Shown one piece after another: positions 8,200 through 17,574 of a DNA stretch of 64,000 bases (position 1 is its first letter; every line of letters begins with the position of its first letter). Source of the DNA: Rhodococcus erythropolis NBRC 15567. Its GTDB lineage: Bacteria; Actinomycetota; Actinomycetes; Mycobacteriales; Mycobacteriaceae. Below the pieces are notes generated by a model, which was given only the letters and a program-made list of their open reading frames with translations, did not search any database and was not told where the DNA came from. The stretch spans positions 868,001-932,000 of the forward strand of contig NZ_BCRM01000001.1 in assembly GCF_001552595.1 (NCBI RefSeq), in the 5' to 3' direction. A program made the translations under genes and the position numbers.

Positions 8200-9003
8200 T
8201 CAGCGACTGCCGCCGTCGCACACCAGGCATTGGCCGCTGACGTAGTCGGTTTCGGGCAGGCAGAGCGCAAATACCGCGCCGGCCGCTTCGTCCGGACGTC
8301 CGGCGCGGCCCAGTGGGATGGTCCGCTCGGCTGCCGCCAGGAGCTGTGGGTTGACGCCGACTTTGATTTCGCGACCCTCGACGTCGATGGTCGAGTTACC
8401 GTCCGCCGACGCTTCCGTCAGGCGGGTGTTGATCAGACCGTATGCAACGGCATTGACGTTGACCTTGTAACGACCCCACTCACGCGCAAGGGTCTTGCTC
8501 AAGCCGATGATGCCGGCCTTGGCGGCTGCGTAGTTGGACTGTCCGGCATTGCCCACCACTCCGGCATTGGAGGAGATGTTGACAACCTTGCGGTGGTAGT
8601 CGGTGGGATTGGCCTTGATGTAGGGCTGAGCGGCGCGCAGGATCTGGAACGGTGCCTTCAGATGCAGATCGAGAATCGTGTCCCACTGTTCGTCGGTCAT
8701 CTTCTGGATGACGTTGTCCCAGGTGAACCCGGCATTGTTGACGATGATGTCGAGGCCGCCGAAGGTATCGATTGCGGTGTTGACGAATCGATCCGCAAAA
8801 CCTTCTTCGGTGACCGAACCGACGCACGCCACTGCCTTGCCACCGGCCGCGATGATCTCCTCGACCGTCTCCTTGGCCGGGCCCGGATCAAGATCGTTGA
8901 CTACGACGCTCGCGCCTTCCGCGGCGAACTTCATGGCGATGGCGCGGCCGATACCACGGCCGGATCCGGTGACGAGTGCTGTCCTGTTGTCGAGCTTGCC
9001 CAT
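8200..9003 (-). CDS. SDR 3-hydroxyacyl-CoA dehydrogenase / 3-oxoacyl reductase-like
   Basis: This short-chain dehydrogenase of 267 residues has the cofactor motif TGSGRGIGRAIA, the NNAG element, a catalytic serine in NISSNAG and the YAAAKAG Tyr/Lys pair. It ends in YVSGQCLVCDGGSR. In this operon it most plausibly oxidises the 3-hydroxyacyl-CoA made by the MaoC hydratase. ATG at 9003 (MGKLDNRTALVTG) fits the family start. It is 29 bases upstream of the synthetase. Confidence 0.88.
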   Translation of the reverse strand: MGKLDNRTALVTGSGRGIGRAIAMKFAAEGASVVVNDLDPGPAKETVEEIIAAGGKAVACVGSVTEEGFADRFVNTAIDTFGGLDIIVNNAGFTWDNVIQKMTDEQWDTILDLHLKAPFQILRAAQPYIKANPTDYHRKVVNISSNAGVVGNAGQSNYAAAKAGIIGLSKTLAREWGRYKVNVNAVAYGLINTRLTEASADGNSTIDVEGREIKVGVNPQLLAAAERTIPLGRAGRPDEAAGAVFALCLPETDYVSGQCLVCDGGSR

Positions 9004-9032
9004 GTCGGGGTTCCTTTCGGTAGAGAGAGTTT

Positions 9033-9413
9033 TCAAGCGGCTACGACGGCGTCGCCGCGCAGGGTGACGGTGCCGTCGGAGAGAGTGACGGCAATATCGA
9101 GATGGGCCAGGCCGTCCTCGACCTTGGTGACGGTCCCGGTGCACGTCGGCTTGGCGTGCAGCGGTGTGATGGAGGCAAAGCGAACACTGTAGGTGCGGAT
9201 GCGTTCCTGCGGAACGTAATTGGTCAGCAATCGACCGAGGTAGGCCATCGAGAGCATGCCGTGTGCGAACACGTCGTCCATTCCGCCGGAGCGAGCGACG
9301 TCGAGATCGATGTGCATCGGGTTGTGGTCACCCGAAGCGCCGGCGTAGAGCGCGAGAGTGGCGCGACTGATCTCGGGCAATTCCAGGGAGGGAAGAACGT
9401 CTCCTGTTTTCAT
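9033..9413 (-). CDS. MaoC-like enoyl-CoA hydratase subunit
   Basis: This is a small hotdog protein of 126 residues carrying the hydratase-2 motif around YAGASGDHNPMHIDLDVA, with the Asp/His pair, and FAHGMLSMAYLGRLLTN. It overlaps the next MaoC-like gene by four bases, so the two are probably translated together and form a heteromeric hydratase, as in HadAB-type enzymes. It would hydrate the enoyl-CoA made by the cluster's dehydrogenases. Confidence 0.87.
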   Translation of the reverse strand: MKTGDVLPSLELPEISRATLALYAGASGDHNPMHIDLDVARSGGMDDVFAHGMLSMAYLGRLLTNYVPQERIRTYSVRFASITPLHAKPTCTGTVTKVEDGLAHLDIAVTLSDGTVTLRGDAVVAA

Positions 9414-9865
9414 TTCTGCGCCTTAGGGGTTCGAACGACCAGGGTGTTGGTGAGGCGGGCGATCAACTCGCCGTCGCGGGTGACCTCGGCGGTCCGGACA
9501 AGGAAGTCCAAGGCGCCGTTCTTCTTCGAGTACACGTCCGTGACCTTGCCGTTGTAGGCAAGTGTGTCGCCGGCATAGGCGAGTGCGTGATATTCGAAGG
9601 ACTGCTCGCCGTGCAGGACGTACCTCATGTCGATTTTCAGCGATCGGACCAGGGCAAACGGGTCCGGTTTTTCCATGTCGAGGCAAAACAGGAATGTCGG
9701 CGGTACCACCAGGTCACGATGCCCCGCAGCCTTGGCGGCCTCGACGTCTCCGTAGATCGGGTTGGTCTCACCGATGGCCTGGGCGAAGAAGCGCAGGCGT
9801 CCGCGCTCGACCAGTGCCTCGTGGCCCGGGATGATCGTTCCGACGACGGACGGATCGAGCGCCAT
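9410..9865 (-). CDS. MaoC N-terminal-type (FAS1-like) dehydratase subunit
   Basis: This 151-residue hotdog protein resembles the N-terminal MaoC/HadA half: RGRLRFFAQAIGETNPIYGD near the start and VPPTFLFCLDME. It lacks the clear catalytic motif of its neighbour and probably supplies the substrate-binding half of a bipartite hydratase. The ATG at 9865 lies one base after the thiolase stop; longer in-frame reading would overlap the thiolase. Confidence 0.85.
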   Translation of the reverse strand: MALDPSVVGTIIPGHEALVERGRLRFFAQAIGETNPIYGDVEAAKAAGHRDLVVPPTFLFCLDMEKPDPFALVRSLKIDMRYVLHGEQSFEYHALAYAGDTLAYNGKVTDVYSKKNGALDFLVRTAEVTRDGELIARLTNTLVVRTPKAQK

Positions 9866-9866
9866 G

Positions 9867-11051
9867 TCAGCCCACCTTCTTGAAGATGCTGACCACACAC
9901 GCACCGCCGAGTCCGAGGTTGTGCTGCAGTCCGATTCGTGCTCCTTCGACCTGCCGCTTGCCGGCCTGACCGCGCAGTTGCCAGACCAGTTCGGCGCACT
10001 GGGCAAGACCGGTGGCGCCGAGGGGGTGGCCCTTGGACAGCAGGCCTCCCGACGGGTTGGTGACTACTCGTCCGCCGTAGGTGTTGTCGCCGTCCAGGAT
10101 GAACTTCTCGGCAGTACCTTCGGGCGTGAGGCCAAGACCTTCGTACGTGATGAGTTCGTTGGCGGAGAAGCAGTCGTGCAGTTCCACGACCTGAACGTCC
10201 TCAGGTCCGATGCCTGCGGCTTCGTAAACCTGCGCAGCTGCGGCAGCCGTCATGTCGTAGCCGACGACCTTCATCATGTTGCGGTCCTCGAAAGTGCTTG
10301 GTGTATCGGTGGTCAGGGCCTGTGCCTCGATCACTACGTCAGCCGCCAGCCCGTGCTTGCGGGCGAACTCTTCGCTGCAGACGACAGCGGCAGCGGCGCC
10401 ACAGGTGGGCGGGCAGCATTGGTAACGAGTGAGCGGGCCGAAGATGTGCGGTGACTCCAGCACCTGCTCTTCGGTGAGAAGATCACGGAAGACCGCGTTG
10501 GGATTGTTGGCCGCGTGCTTACGTGCCTTGACCGAGATCTTTGCGAAGGTCTCGGGCTTGGTGCCGTACTTCTCCATGTGCGAAAGTCCTGCGCCACCGA
10601 ACATCTGGGCTGCGCGCGGTGCGTCGTGGACGCCTTGGATCTCGGTCATCAGATCGTCGAAACGGTACATCGGGGCAGGGCGGTCGTCCCAAACTCGCTT
10701 GAGCGCACCGGGTTTCATCTGCTCGAAGCCGACAGCCAATGCGCATTCGACGGCGCCACTCGCGACGGCTTGGCGTGCGAGGAAAAGGGCCGACGAGCCT
10801 GTGGCGCAGTTGTTGTTGACGTTGATGACCGGGATTCCGGTGAGCCCGAGACCATAGACGGCGGCCTGTCCGGCAGTGGAATCGCCGTAAACGTAGCCGG
10901 CATAGGCCTGCTGGACCAGCGAGTAGTCGATACCGGCGTCGTCGAGGGCGGCACGGGCGGCCGTCTCTCCCATGACGTTGTAGTTCTCACTCTTGCCAGG
11001 CTTGGTGAACGGGATCATTCCCACTCCGGCAACATGGACTTTTCTGGTCAC
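9867..11051 (-). CDS. thiolase, SCP-x / lipid-transfer type
   Basis: This enzyme carries out thiolytic cleavage of a 3-oxoacyl-CoA. It has 394 residues, with the nucleophilic cysteine in NNNCATGSSALF and the C-terminal SKGHPLGATGLAQC motif. The family (SCP-x thiolase or Ltp) often handles branched or sterol-type side chains. The start is GTG at 11049-11051, preceded by AGGAGA on the minus strand. It leads the minus-strand operon. No DUF35 partner is seen, so a retro-aldol role like Ltp2 is less likely. Confidence 0.9.
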   Translation of the reverse strand: MTRKVHVAGVGMIPFTKPGKSENYNVMGETAARAALDDAGIDYSLVQQAYAGYVYGDSTAGQAAVYGLGLTGIPVINVNNNCATGSSALFLARQAVASGAVECALAVGFEQMKPGALKRVWDDRPAPMYRFDDLMTEIQGVHDAPRAAQMFGGAGLSHMEKYGTKPETFAKISVKARKHAANNPNAVFRDLLTEEQVLESPHIFGPLTRYQCCPPTCGAAAAVVCSEEFARKHGLAADVVIEAQALTTDTPSTFEDRNMMKVVGYDMTAAAAAQVYEAAGIGPEDVQVVELHDCFSANELITYEGLGLTPEGTAEKFILDGDNTYGGRVVTNPSGGLLSKGHPLGATGLAQCAELVWQLRGQAGKRQVEGARIGLQHNLGLGGACVVSIFKKVG

Positions 11052-11081
11052 GATTGTCTCCTAAATGATCGGATGAAGATT

Positions 11082-11111
11082 TACTTAACACCACGATTCG
11101 AGTTTTGTCTA
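11082..11111 (-). promoter_or_regulatory. candidate sigma-A promoter of the thiolase operon
   Basis: On the minus strand TAGACA (11106-11111) and TAAGTA (11082-11087) are separated by 18 bases, about 30 bases before the GTG start. The -10 overlaps one copy of an AAGTAAATC element. Confidence 0.5.
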
Positions 11112-11425
11112 CTGGGTCACAATGCGTATTTACGAGGGACTTTCGTCGCGATATCCAGCAGATTGTCGACGAAGGTGGACAATTTCACGAGGCTATTGCG
11201 TCGGAGTGTCGATTGATGATTTACTTTCTGGGCGGCAAGGTGGCGTGCGTCACAGAGTAGGTGCCCGGCGGTTGAATCGACCACGAATCGACCACATCGG
11301 GTTCGCACCGGACCGGTCTCCGAGTCCCGCATCCAGTACTTCGGTGCTGAGATCAGTTCACCCAGCTTCTGTTTCGCATTGCGCTCACTCCGTGGCGCAG
11401 TTGTCGCACTTGCCTGAGAGGATCG
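11112..11425. promoter_or_regulatory. divergent intergenic region of the acyl-CoA supercluster
   Basis: Together with the thiolase promoter this makes a 374-base gap between the divergent arms. A second copy of the minus-strand element AAGTAAATC-N-TCA lies near 11216-11228, about 140 bases from the copy in the thiolase promoter. No further gene is supported here. Confidence 0.4.
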
Positions 11426-12754
11426 ATGAGAATGACGTTGAGCAAGCCGGCTCTTCCCACCGCCGCACCACCGCGAGAAGTAGGGGAATCCCGAGTGCGG
11501 GCATGGGGGCTCACCGGAGTTCTCGTTCTCCTTGTCGTCGTCAACTGGGCTGACAAGGCAGTCTTCGGCCTGGTTGCACAGCCGCTGGCCAAGGAATTCG
11601 GGCTGACCTCTGCACAGATCGGACTGGTCGGCAGTGCATTCTTCCTGGCCTTCACCGTCGGTGGCTTCTTTGCCGGGGTACTGCACAAGTGGATGTCGCT
11701 GCGGTGGTTGCTGGTTCTGCTCTCACTGGGGTGGGCAGCGTCGATGATTCCGCTCGTCGTGGTTGCCGGTTTCGGCATGCTTCTGTTCACGCGCATGATG
11801 CTCGGATTCTTCGAGGGACCAGCGGGTGCGCTGGTTCACACGGGTGTCTACTCGTGGCATCCTGCGGAAAAGCGTGGTCTGCCAGGAGCTTTCCTGGCTT
11901 CCGGTGCCTCTATCGCGAAGATTGCGATCGCGCCGCTGATGGCCTTGGCTGTAGCCAGTTGGGGGTGGCGAGCAACGTTCATCATCCTTGCCGGGGTCGG
12001 CGTGGTCTGGTGCGTCCTGTGGTTGTTCACCTGGAAAGAGGGGCCGTACATGCAGCGGCCGGTCAGGAAGTCCGAGCGGGAGACCACAACGGCCACAGAC
12101 TCGGTGGTTGTCGCCAAGGTGCCGCTGACGAAGATCTTCTTCACGCCGACATTCCTCGGTGCGCTTGCCGCGGTGTTCACCATGTACGCTCTCATCACGG
12201 TGGTGCTCACGTGGCTGCCGTCGTACTTCGAAGTGGGACTTGGATACTCGCGGGTTCAGGCGGGAACCATGTTCGGCATTCCCAGCATCGCGGGACTGTT
12301 CTTCATGTTCCTGTGCACGTCGATCAGTGACAGGCTGATGGCGCGGGGTGCCAGCTCTCGGATCCTGCGCGGTATCGTTCCCGGAATTGCCCTGCTGATC
12401 TGTGGGCTTGCCCTCGTCAGCATGCCGTTCATCAAGACTCCGATCGTTGCGGTGCTCGTGGTATCAGTGGGTTACGGCATCGGGACGGTCATCATTCCGC
12501 AGTTCAACGCAGCGATCTCCGAAATCTGCCCGCCGCAGCAGATGGCCTCGGTACTGGGTGTTTTCATGGCTCTGATGGCCACCGGCGGTCTGATCGCTCC
12601 CTACCTCACCGGCGTCATCGTCGACAGCGCCGCAACCCCGGCCGAGGGATACGCCACCGCATTCCAGATCTTCGGAATCGCGACTGTCATCGGTGCCGTC
12701 ATCGCGCTCTGCGCCGTCAACGCCACCCGCGATCGGGTGCGAATCCTCGGCTGA
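11426..12754 (+). CDS. MFS transporter, anion:cation symporter-like
   Basis: This is a 12-helix major facilitator of 442 residues. NWADKAVFGLVAQPLAKEFG and GFFEGPAGALVHTGVYSWHPAEKRGLPGAF resemble the ACS family that imports organic anions. As first gene of the plus-strand catabolic arm it is the best candidate importer of the acid degraded by the cluster. ATG at 11426 follows GAGAGGATCG. It lies 39 bases before the acyl-CoA dehydrogenase gene. Confidence 0.85.
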   Translation: MRMTLSKPALPTAAPPREVGESRVRAWGLTGVLVLLVVVNWADKAVFGLVAQPLAKEFGLTSAQIGLVGSAFFLAFTVGGFFAGVLHKWMSLRWLLVLLSLGWAASMIPLVVVAGFGMLLFTRMMLGFFEGPAGALVHTGVYSWHPAEKRGLPGAFLASGASIAKIAIAPLMALAVASWGWRATFIILAGVGVVWCVLWLFTWKEGPYMQRPVRKSERETTTATDSVVVAKVPLTKIFFTPTFLGALAAVFTMYALITVVLTWLPSYFEVGLGYSRVQAGTMFGIPSIAGLFFMFLCTSISDRLMARGASSRILRGIVPGIALLICGLALVSMPFIKTPIVAVLVVSVGYGIGTVIIPQFNAAISEICPPQQMASVLGVFMALMATGGLIAPYLTGVIVDSAATPAEGYATAFQIFGIATVIGAVIALCAVNATRDRVRILG

Positions 12755-12793
12755 GCACTACTCACTTTCATTTCACAATATCCAGGAGAAACA

Positions 12794-13951
12794 ATGCAGC
12801 GCACAGTATTCAACGAAGAGCACGAGGATTTCCGCAAGGTCATCCGTAGCTTCATCGAAGCCGAGGTAGTGCCCAACTTCTCCGATTGGGAGCGCGAGGG
12901 CATGGTGCCCCGCGACTTCTATCGCCAGCTCGGCAAGCTCGGCGTTCTCGGAATGACGGTTCCCGTGCAGTACGGCGGAGCGGGTGAAACAAGCTTCAAG
13001 TTCCAGGCTGCCCTGACCGAAGAGACGGCTCGTGCGGCAGTCAGCTTTGGCGCATTCGGTGTACACACCGGCCTGGTCCTGCCATACATCCTGACCTACG
13101 GAACCGAAGAGCAGAAGCAACGTTGGCTGCCCGATTTCATCAGTGGCGACATGATGACTGCCATCGCGATGACCGAACCGGGCACCGGCTCGGACCTGGC
13201 GGGCATCAAGACCACGGCCAAACGGTCCGAGGACGGCACTCACTATGTTCTCAACGGCGCAAAGACATTCATCACCGGCGGCGTTCAGGCCGATCGGGTT
13301 CTCGTGATCTGCCGTACGTCACCGCCGACGACAGAGAACCGTCGCGCCGGGTTGAGCATCCTCGCAGTGGACACGTCGAGTGAAGGCTACGAGGTCGGTC
13401 GCAAGCTCGAGAAGATCGGGATGCGCACTTCGGATACGGCAGAGCTTTCCTTCACCGACGTACGGGTGCCGGCCGAGGATCTACTCGGTGAGGAGGGCGC
13501 TGCCTTCGGCTACCTGGCCAACAACCTTCCGCAAGAGCGACTGATGATCGCAGTCACCCAGACTGCGGCGGCCGTCGGAGCCATCGAGTTCGCTTCTGCC
13601 TACGTGCGTGACCGCAAGGTGTTCGGCCAGGCGGTGGCGGAGTTCCAGAACACCAAGTTCGTCATCGCCGAGTGCATCGCCAAGGTGGAGGCTGCTCAGT
13701 GCATGGTCGACCGGGCTCTGGAATTGCACGAGACGGGTGACCTCAGTGTTGCCGACGCAGCCAAGGCGAAACTGTTCTGCACCGAGACCGCCGCTGAGGT
13801 CATCGACAAGTGCTTGCAGCTGCACGGGGGCTACGGCTACATGCTGGAATACCCCATTGCGCGTCTGTACGCGGACACCCGTGTGTCGCGCATCTACGGC
13901 GGAACCAACGAAGTGATGAAGACGATCATCGCCAAAGCGGCCGGGTTCTGA
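12794..13951 (+). CDS. acyl-CoA dehydrogenase, LCAD/IVD-type active site
   Basis: This FAD enzyme of 385 residues makes the 2,3-enoyl-CoA. It has family motifs AMTEPGTGSDLAGIKTTA and the ITGGVQAD flavin region. The usual C-terminal catalytic Glu is absent (IYGGTNEVMK instead of YEGT). A Glu at residue 248 in NNLPQERLMIA sits where long-chain and isovaleryl-type dehydrogenases carry the base, so it is probably active. ATG follows CAGGAGAAACA. Confidence 0.9.
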   Translation: MQRTVFNEEHEDFRKVIRSFIEAEVVPNFSDWEREGMVPRDFYRQLGKLGVLGMTVPVQYGGAGETSFKFQAALTEETARAAVSFGAFGVHTGLVLPYILTYGTEEQKQRWLPDFISGDMMTAIAMTEPGTGSDLAGIKTTAKRSEDGTHYVLNGAKTFITGGVQADRVLVICRTSPPTTENRRAGLSILAVDTSSEGYEVGRKLEKIGMRTSDTAELSFTDVRVPAEDLLGEEGAAFGYLANNLPQERLMIAVTQTAAAVGAIEFASAYVRDRKVFGQAVAEFQNTKFVIAECIAKVEAAQCMVDRALELHETGDLSVADAAKAKLFCTETAAEVIDKCLQLHGGYGYMLEYPIARLYADTRVSRIYGGTNEVMKTIIAKAAGF

Positions 13952-13968
13952 ACGAATCGAGGGAAACC

Positions 13969-14760
13969 ATGGCAGAGCTTCTCTACGACGTCGATGACGG
14001 TGTCGCCACGATGACTCTGAACCGACCGGATCGACGCAACGCGATTACGTACACGCTGCTCACCGAGCTGCAGAACGCGCTTACGTCGGCCGCCGGTGAC
14101 GAGGCCGTGAGAGTCGTCGTGCTCACGGGCGCTGGAGGGAACTTTTCGGTCGGTCGCGATCAGTCCGGTGATCGGTCGAGCCGTGTAGTGCGGGGTGATT
14201 CACAGCAAGAGGATCGCACTCGCTTGCTTGATGTTTCACGGGTGATACCAACTTTGGTGCAGCATCCCAAGCCTACGGTGGCGGTGATTCGCGGTGGCTG
14301 TGCGGGCGCCGGCTTGAGTCTCGCTCTGGCGTGCGATCTTCGCTATGCCGGAGCCGATGCGATGTTCAACACGGCCTTCCTGGGGGCTGGAATGTCCGGT
14401 GACATGGGAATGGCGTGGTTGCTGACCCGCGCAGCGGGCACATCGAAGGCGCGGGAATTGATGCTGCTGTCCGAACGAATCAAAGCTGATCGCGCTGCCT
14501 CATTCGGAATGATTCACGAGGCTTTCGCCGAAGAATCGCTGGAAGCGAGGACTACGGAAATTGTTCAGCGGCTCTCTGTTTCGGCACCGTTGGCAGTGCG
14601 TGGTGCAAAGCTGAACCTCGATTCGGCGATGTCGCGGCCGCTGTCCGAATTCTTGATGGACGAAGCCGACCGGCTGATCACGTGCGCGTATTCCGAAGAC
14701 GTGGAGGAAGCGCGCTCGGCATTCCTCGAGAAACGAGTACCGCACTTCACGGGCCGCTGA
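13969..14760 (+). CDS. enoyl-CoA hydratase/isomerase family protein
   Basis: This crotonase-fold protein has 263 residues. The oxyanion-hole segments are visible (GAGGNFSVGRDQS and RGGCAGAGLSLALACDL). The position of the second catalytic Glu reads FLGAGMSGDMGMAW with Asp instead, as in PaaG-like isomerases, so isomerisation is as likely as hydration. ATG at 13969 follows GAGGGAAACC; the longer frame overlaps the dehydrogenase. Confidence 0.85.
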   Translation: MAELLYDVDDGVATMTLNRPDRRNAITYTLLTELQNALTSAAGDEAVRVVVLTGAGGNFSVGRDQSGDRSSRVVRGDSQQEDRTRLLDVSRVIPTLVQHPKPTVAVIRGGCAGAGLSLALACDLRYAGADAMFNTAFLGAGMSGDMGMAWLLTRAAGTSKARELMLLSERIKADRAASFGMIHEAFAEESLEARTTEIVQRLSVSAPLAVRGAKLNLDSAMSRPLSEFLMDEADRLITCAYSEDVEEARSAFLEKRVPHFTGR

Positions 14761-14806
14761 AAAGAACTGGAACACATTGTTATCGGGATCAGGAGAGTGA
14801 ACGAGA

Positions 14807-16339
14807 ATGTACTTGACTCAGGGTTTACATCGGTCGGTCCAGCGTGAACCCGACGCGATCGCCGTCGTTGACGGGCAGCGCCAGTTGACGTTCGCTCAAC
14901 TGGAGAGTCGCGTTGCGCGATTGGCCGGTATGTTCACGTCGTACGGGCTCGACCGAGGTGACCGGGTAGGGATACTGGCCACGAACTGTCTCGAGTATGT
15001 CGAATACTCCTTCGCCTGTGCCTGGGCGTCGATGGTCGCGTCCCCGGTGAACAACCGCTGGAGTCCCGACGAGATGGCATTTCACATCGAAGACGCCGGA
15101 ATCACAGTGCTTCTCGTGGACGGACCGCGCCTGGCCGCTGCGCTGGAACTGCGTGAACGGTGCGCTGTACTGGAGACCGTGATCGTATTCGGTGCGGCGG
15201 ATCTGCCCGGCGATACGGTCGACTACGACTCTGCTTTGACGCTGCACGGTCCGATTCCCGATACTCATGCAGATCCCGATGCATTGGCGCTGCTCATGTA
15301 CACCGGCGGAACTACAGGCCGCCCCAAAGGTGTCATGCTGAGCGCAGGCCAGATCCTGACATCGGTGCTCGGAGTCCTTGCCGGTAGTGGTGAGCCGAAT
15401 CTGCCAGGTCGCTCCCTGCACGTGGCGCCCCTGTTCCACCTCGCAGCCTTCGCCGGTTTGGTCCAGGCCTCGGTTACCGGATCCGTGCACGTTTTGATGG
15501 GGGACTTCACCGTCGAGAAACTCGTCGAAACCATTGCAGAGAAGGAAGTTACACAATCTCTGCTCGTGCCGACAATGGTGCAAGCGATGCTCGAATACGC
15601 TGATCGGACAGGTCTGCCGATCGACAGTCTCACCTCGATCACCTACGGCGCATCGCCGATGCCCGAATCACTGGTTCGGCGCTTGATCGAACGATCACCT
15701 GATCTTCGACTGCGCCAGGGCTACGGAATGACCGAGTTGGCCCCGGCAGCAACACTTCTCCGCGACGACGACCACCGCAATCCTGATCACCCGGAACGAC
15801 TTCGATCAGTGGGACGTGCTGCGCCACACACCGAGGTGCGGATTGTCGACGCAACCGGCACAGAGCTTCCGCGCGGCGATATCGGTGAGGTCGTCGTGCG
15901 GGGCTCGAACGTCATGATGGGTTACTGGAACAACGAGGCGGAGACGGCGCACGCGGTGCGCAGTGGATGGATGCATACCGGTGACCTCGGCTTCATGGAC
16001 GAGCATGGCTACGTGTTTCTCGTAGACCGACTCAAGGACATGATCATCTCGGGCGGCGAGAACGTCTACAGTGCCGAAGTCGAAGCCGCCCTGTCCCAGC
16101 ATCCCGGTGTGAGCAGTTGCGCGGTCATCGGAGTACCCGACGACAAATGGGGAGAACGCGTCCATGCAGTGGTGGTGCGCACACCTGAAAACAATTCGAG
16201 CGGTGATGAACTCCGAGATTTTGTCGGTGAGCGTATAGCTCGGTACAAGGCGCCGCGGTCGGTCGATTTCGTCGACGCACTCCCGCTGTCGCCGGTAGGG
16301 AAGATCCTCAAGCGCACTCTGCGTGAGACCTACCGGTGA
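14807..16339 (+). CDS. acyl-CoA synthetase (AMP-binding, FadD-like), second copy
   Basis: This acid:CoA ligase has 510 residues. It shows YTGGTTGRPKGVM, QGYGMTELAPAATL, GWMHTGDLGFMDEHGYVFLVDRLKD and the C-terminal PLSPVGKILKRTLRE lysine motif. It is a paralogue of the synthetase at 6623-8170, sharing the N-terminus MYLTQ and most motifs, which suggests two acids or two stages of one pathway need activation. An AGGAGAG site precedes the ATG. Confidence 0.9.
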   Translation: MYLTQGLHRSVQREPDAIAVVDGQRQLTFAQLESRVARLAGMFTSYGLDRGDRVGILATNCLEYVEYSFACAWASMVASPVNNRWSPDEMAFHIEDAGITVLLVDGPRLAAALELRERCAVLETVIVFGAADLPGDTVDYDSALTLHGPIPDTHADPDALALLMYTGGTTGRPKGVMLSAGQILTSVLGVLAGSGEPNLPGRSLHVAPLFHLAAFAGLVQASVTGSVHVLMGDFTVEKLVETIAEKEVTQSLLVPTMVQAMLEYADRTGLPIDSLTSITYGASPMPESLVRRLIERSPDLRLRQGYGMTELAPAATLLRDDDHRNPDHPERLRSVGRAAPHTEVRIVDATGTELPRGDIGEVVVRGSNVMMGYWNNEAETAHAVRSGWMHTGDLGFMDEHGYVFLVDRLKDMIISGGENVYSAEVEAALSQHPGVSSCAVIGVPDDKWGERVHAVVVRTPENNSSGDELRDFVGERIARYKAPRSVDFVDALPLSPVGKILKRTLRETYR

Positions 16340-16377
16340 CACAGCCATCTTCCCAACATGCTTCCAGGAGTAGAACC

Positions 16378-17523
16378 GTGATCGACCCACAGATTCGCGA
16401 CCTCGATTTCGACGCCTACCGGCAGGTGATCCGCGACTTCACCGACAATGAGCTCATTCCTCGTGAGAACGAAATGGTCTCTGCTGGTGAGGTTCCCGCT
16501 GACCTCGTGACAAGGATGGCCGAGGTCGGACTATTCGGCATCACGCTTCCGAGGAGCGTCGGCGGATTGGGGTGGACCGTCGAACAGCAGGTGCTGCTGA
16601 CTTTCGAGTTCACCCGGTCATCGGCGGTGTACCGTTCCCGATTCTCGACCAGTATCGGACTGGCTTCGCAGATCCTCCTCGAATACGGCACCGACGCTCA
16701 GCGTGAACAGTATCTACCGGCGATGGCGGCGGGGGAGTGCGTCATGGCGTTTGCTCTCACCGAGGAGCAGGCGGGTAGTGACGCCTCCGCCGTGCGCGCC
16801 ACCGCTACCAACACCCCGGACGGCTACGTCATCAACGGTGAGAAGCGCTTCATCACCAACGGAGCGTGGGCTGATGTTCTGGTGGTGTTCGCCCGCACCG
16901 CGGACGGCGAGATTTCATCCTTCCTCGTAGATCGGGAATCGCCGGGGGTAGAGACCCGGGTGCCTGAATTGATGAACGGTCATGCCGAAGGCCCAGTCGC
17001 CGAGATCAGCTTGCGTGACGTTGTGGTGAGCGCCGACCGGTTGATCGGCGGTGCAACAGGTTTGGGGATGATTCACGCGATGCGCGGAATCAACCAGGCT
17101 CGCACCCACGTTGCCGCGACCGCAGTCGGTCAGGCGACTCGGATGCTCGCGGAGGCAATGAAATACGCGGGTTCTCGTGAGCAGTTCGACCAACCTTTGG
17201 CCGAGTTCGGTGCCGTGCAGGCGATGCTCGGACGCAGCTATGCGGAACTCGAGGCCGGACGAGCGATGATCCTCGACTGCGCCCGTGAGTTCGACCGCGG
17301 AACGCCGCCGCGTCATCGGATTGCCGCGGCAAAGCTGTACTGCACCGAGATGGCGTCGGTGGTCGGGGACCGGGCGGTGCAGGTGCTCGGCGGGGTCGGC
17401 ATCGTCGGCAATCACCCGGTACCGCGTATGTGGCGGGATGTGCGTGCCTTGCGAATCTACGAGGGCGCCTCCCAGATTCACGAACGCAACCTCGCCCGGG
17501 CGCTGCCGTCATTGCTCGGCTGA
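16378..17523 (+). CDS. acyl-CoA dehydrogenase, second copy
   Basis: This 381-residue FAD-dependent acyl-CoA dehydrogenase has FALTEEQAGSDASAVRATAT, the FITNG flavin loop, and the classical catalytic Glu in RIYEGASQIHERNLAR, unlike the first dehydrogenase of the arm. GTG at 16378 is chosen because AGGAG lies seven bases upstream; a GTG at 16336 overlapping the synthetase stop would add 14 poorly conserved residues. Confidence 0.88.
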   Translation: MIDPQIRDLDFDAYRQVIRDFTDNELIPRENEMVSAGEVPADLVTRMAEVGLFGITLPRSVGGLGWTVEQQVLLTFEFTRSSAVYRSRFSTSIGLASQILLEYGTDAQREQYLPAMAAGECVMAFALTEEQAGSDASAVRATATNTPDGYVINGEKRFITNGAWADVLVVFARTADGEISSFLVDRESPGVETRVPELMNGHAEGPVAEISLRDVVVSADRLIGGATGLGMIHAMRGINQARTHVAATAVGQATRMLAEAMKYAGSREQFDQPLAEFGAVQAMLGRSYAELEAGRAMILDCAREFDRGTPPRHRIAAAKLYCTEMASVVGDRAVQVLGGVGIVGNHPVPRMWRDVRALRIYEGASQIHERNLARALPSLLG

Positions 17524-17574
17524 AACCCGTACTTACACAAATATTTCGAGACGAGAGAAAACCGAGGGACAATC

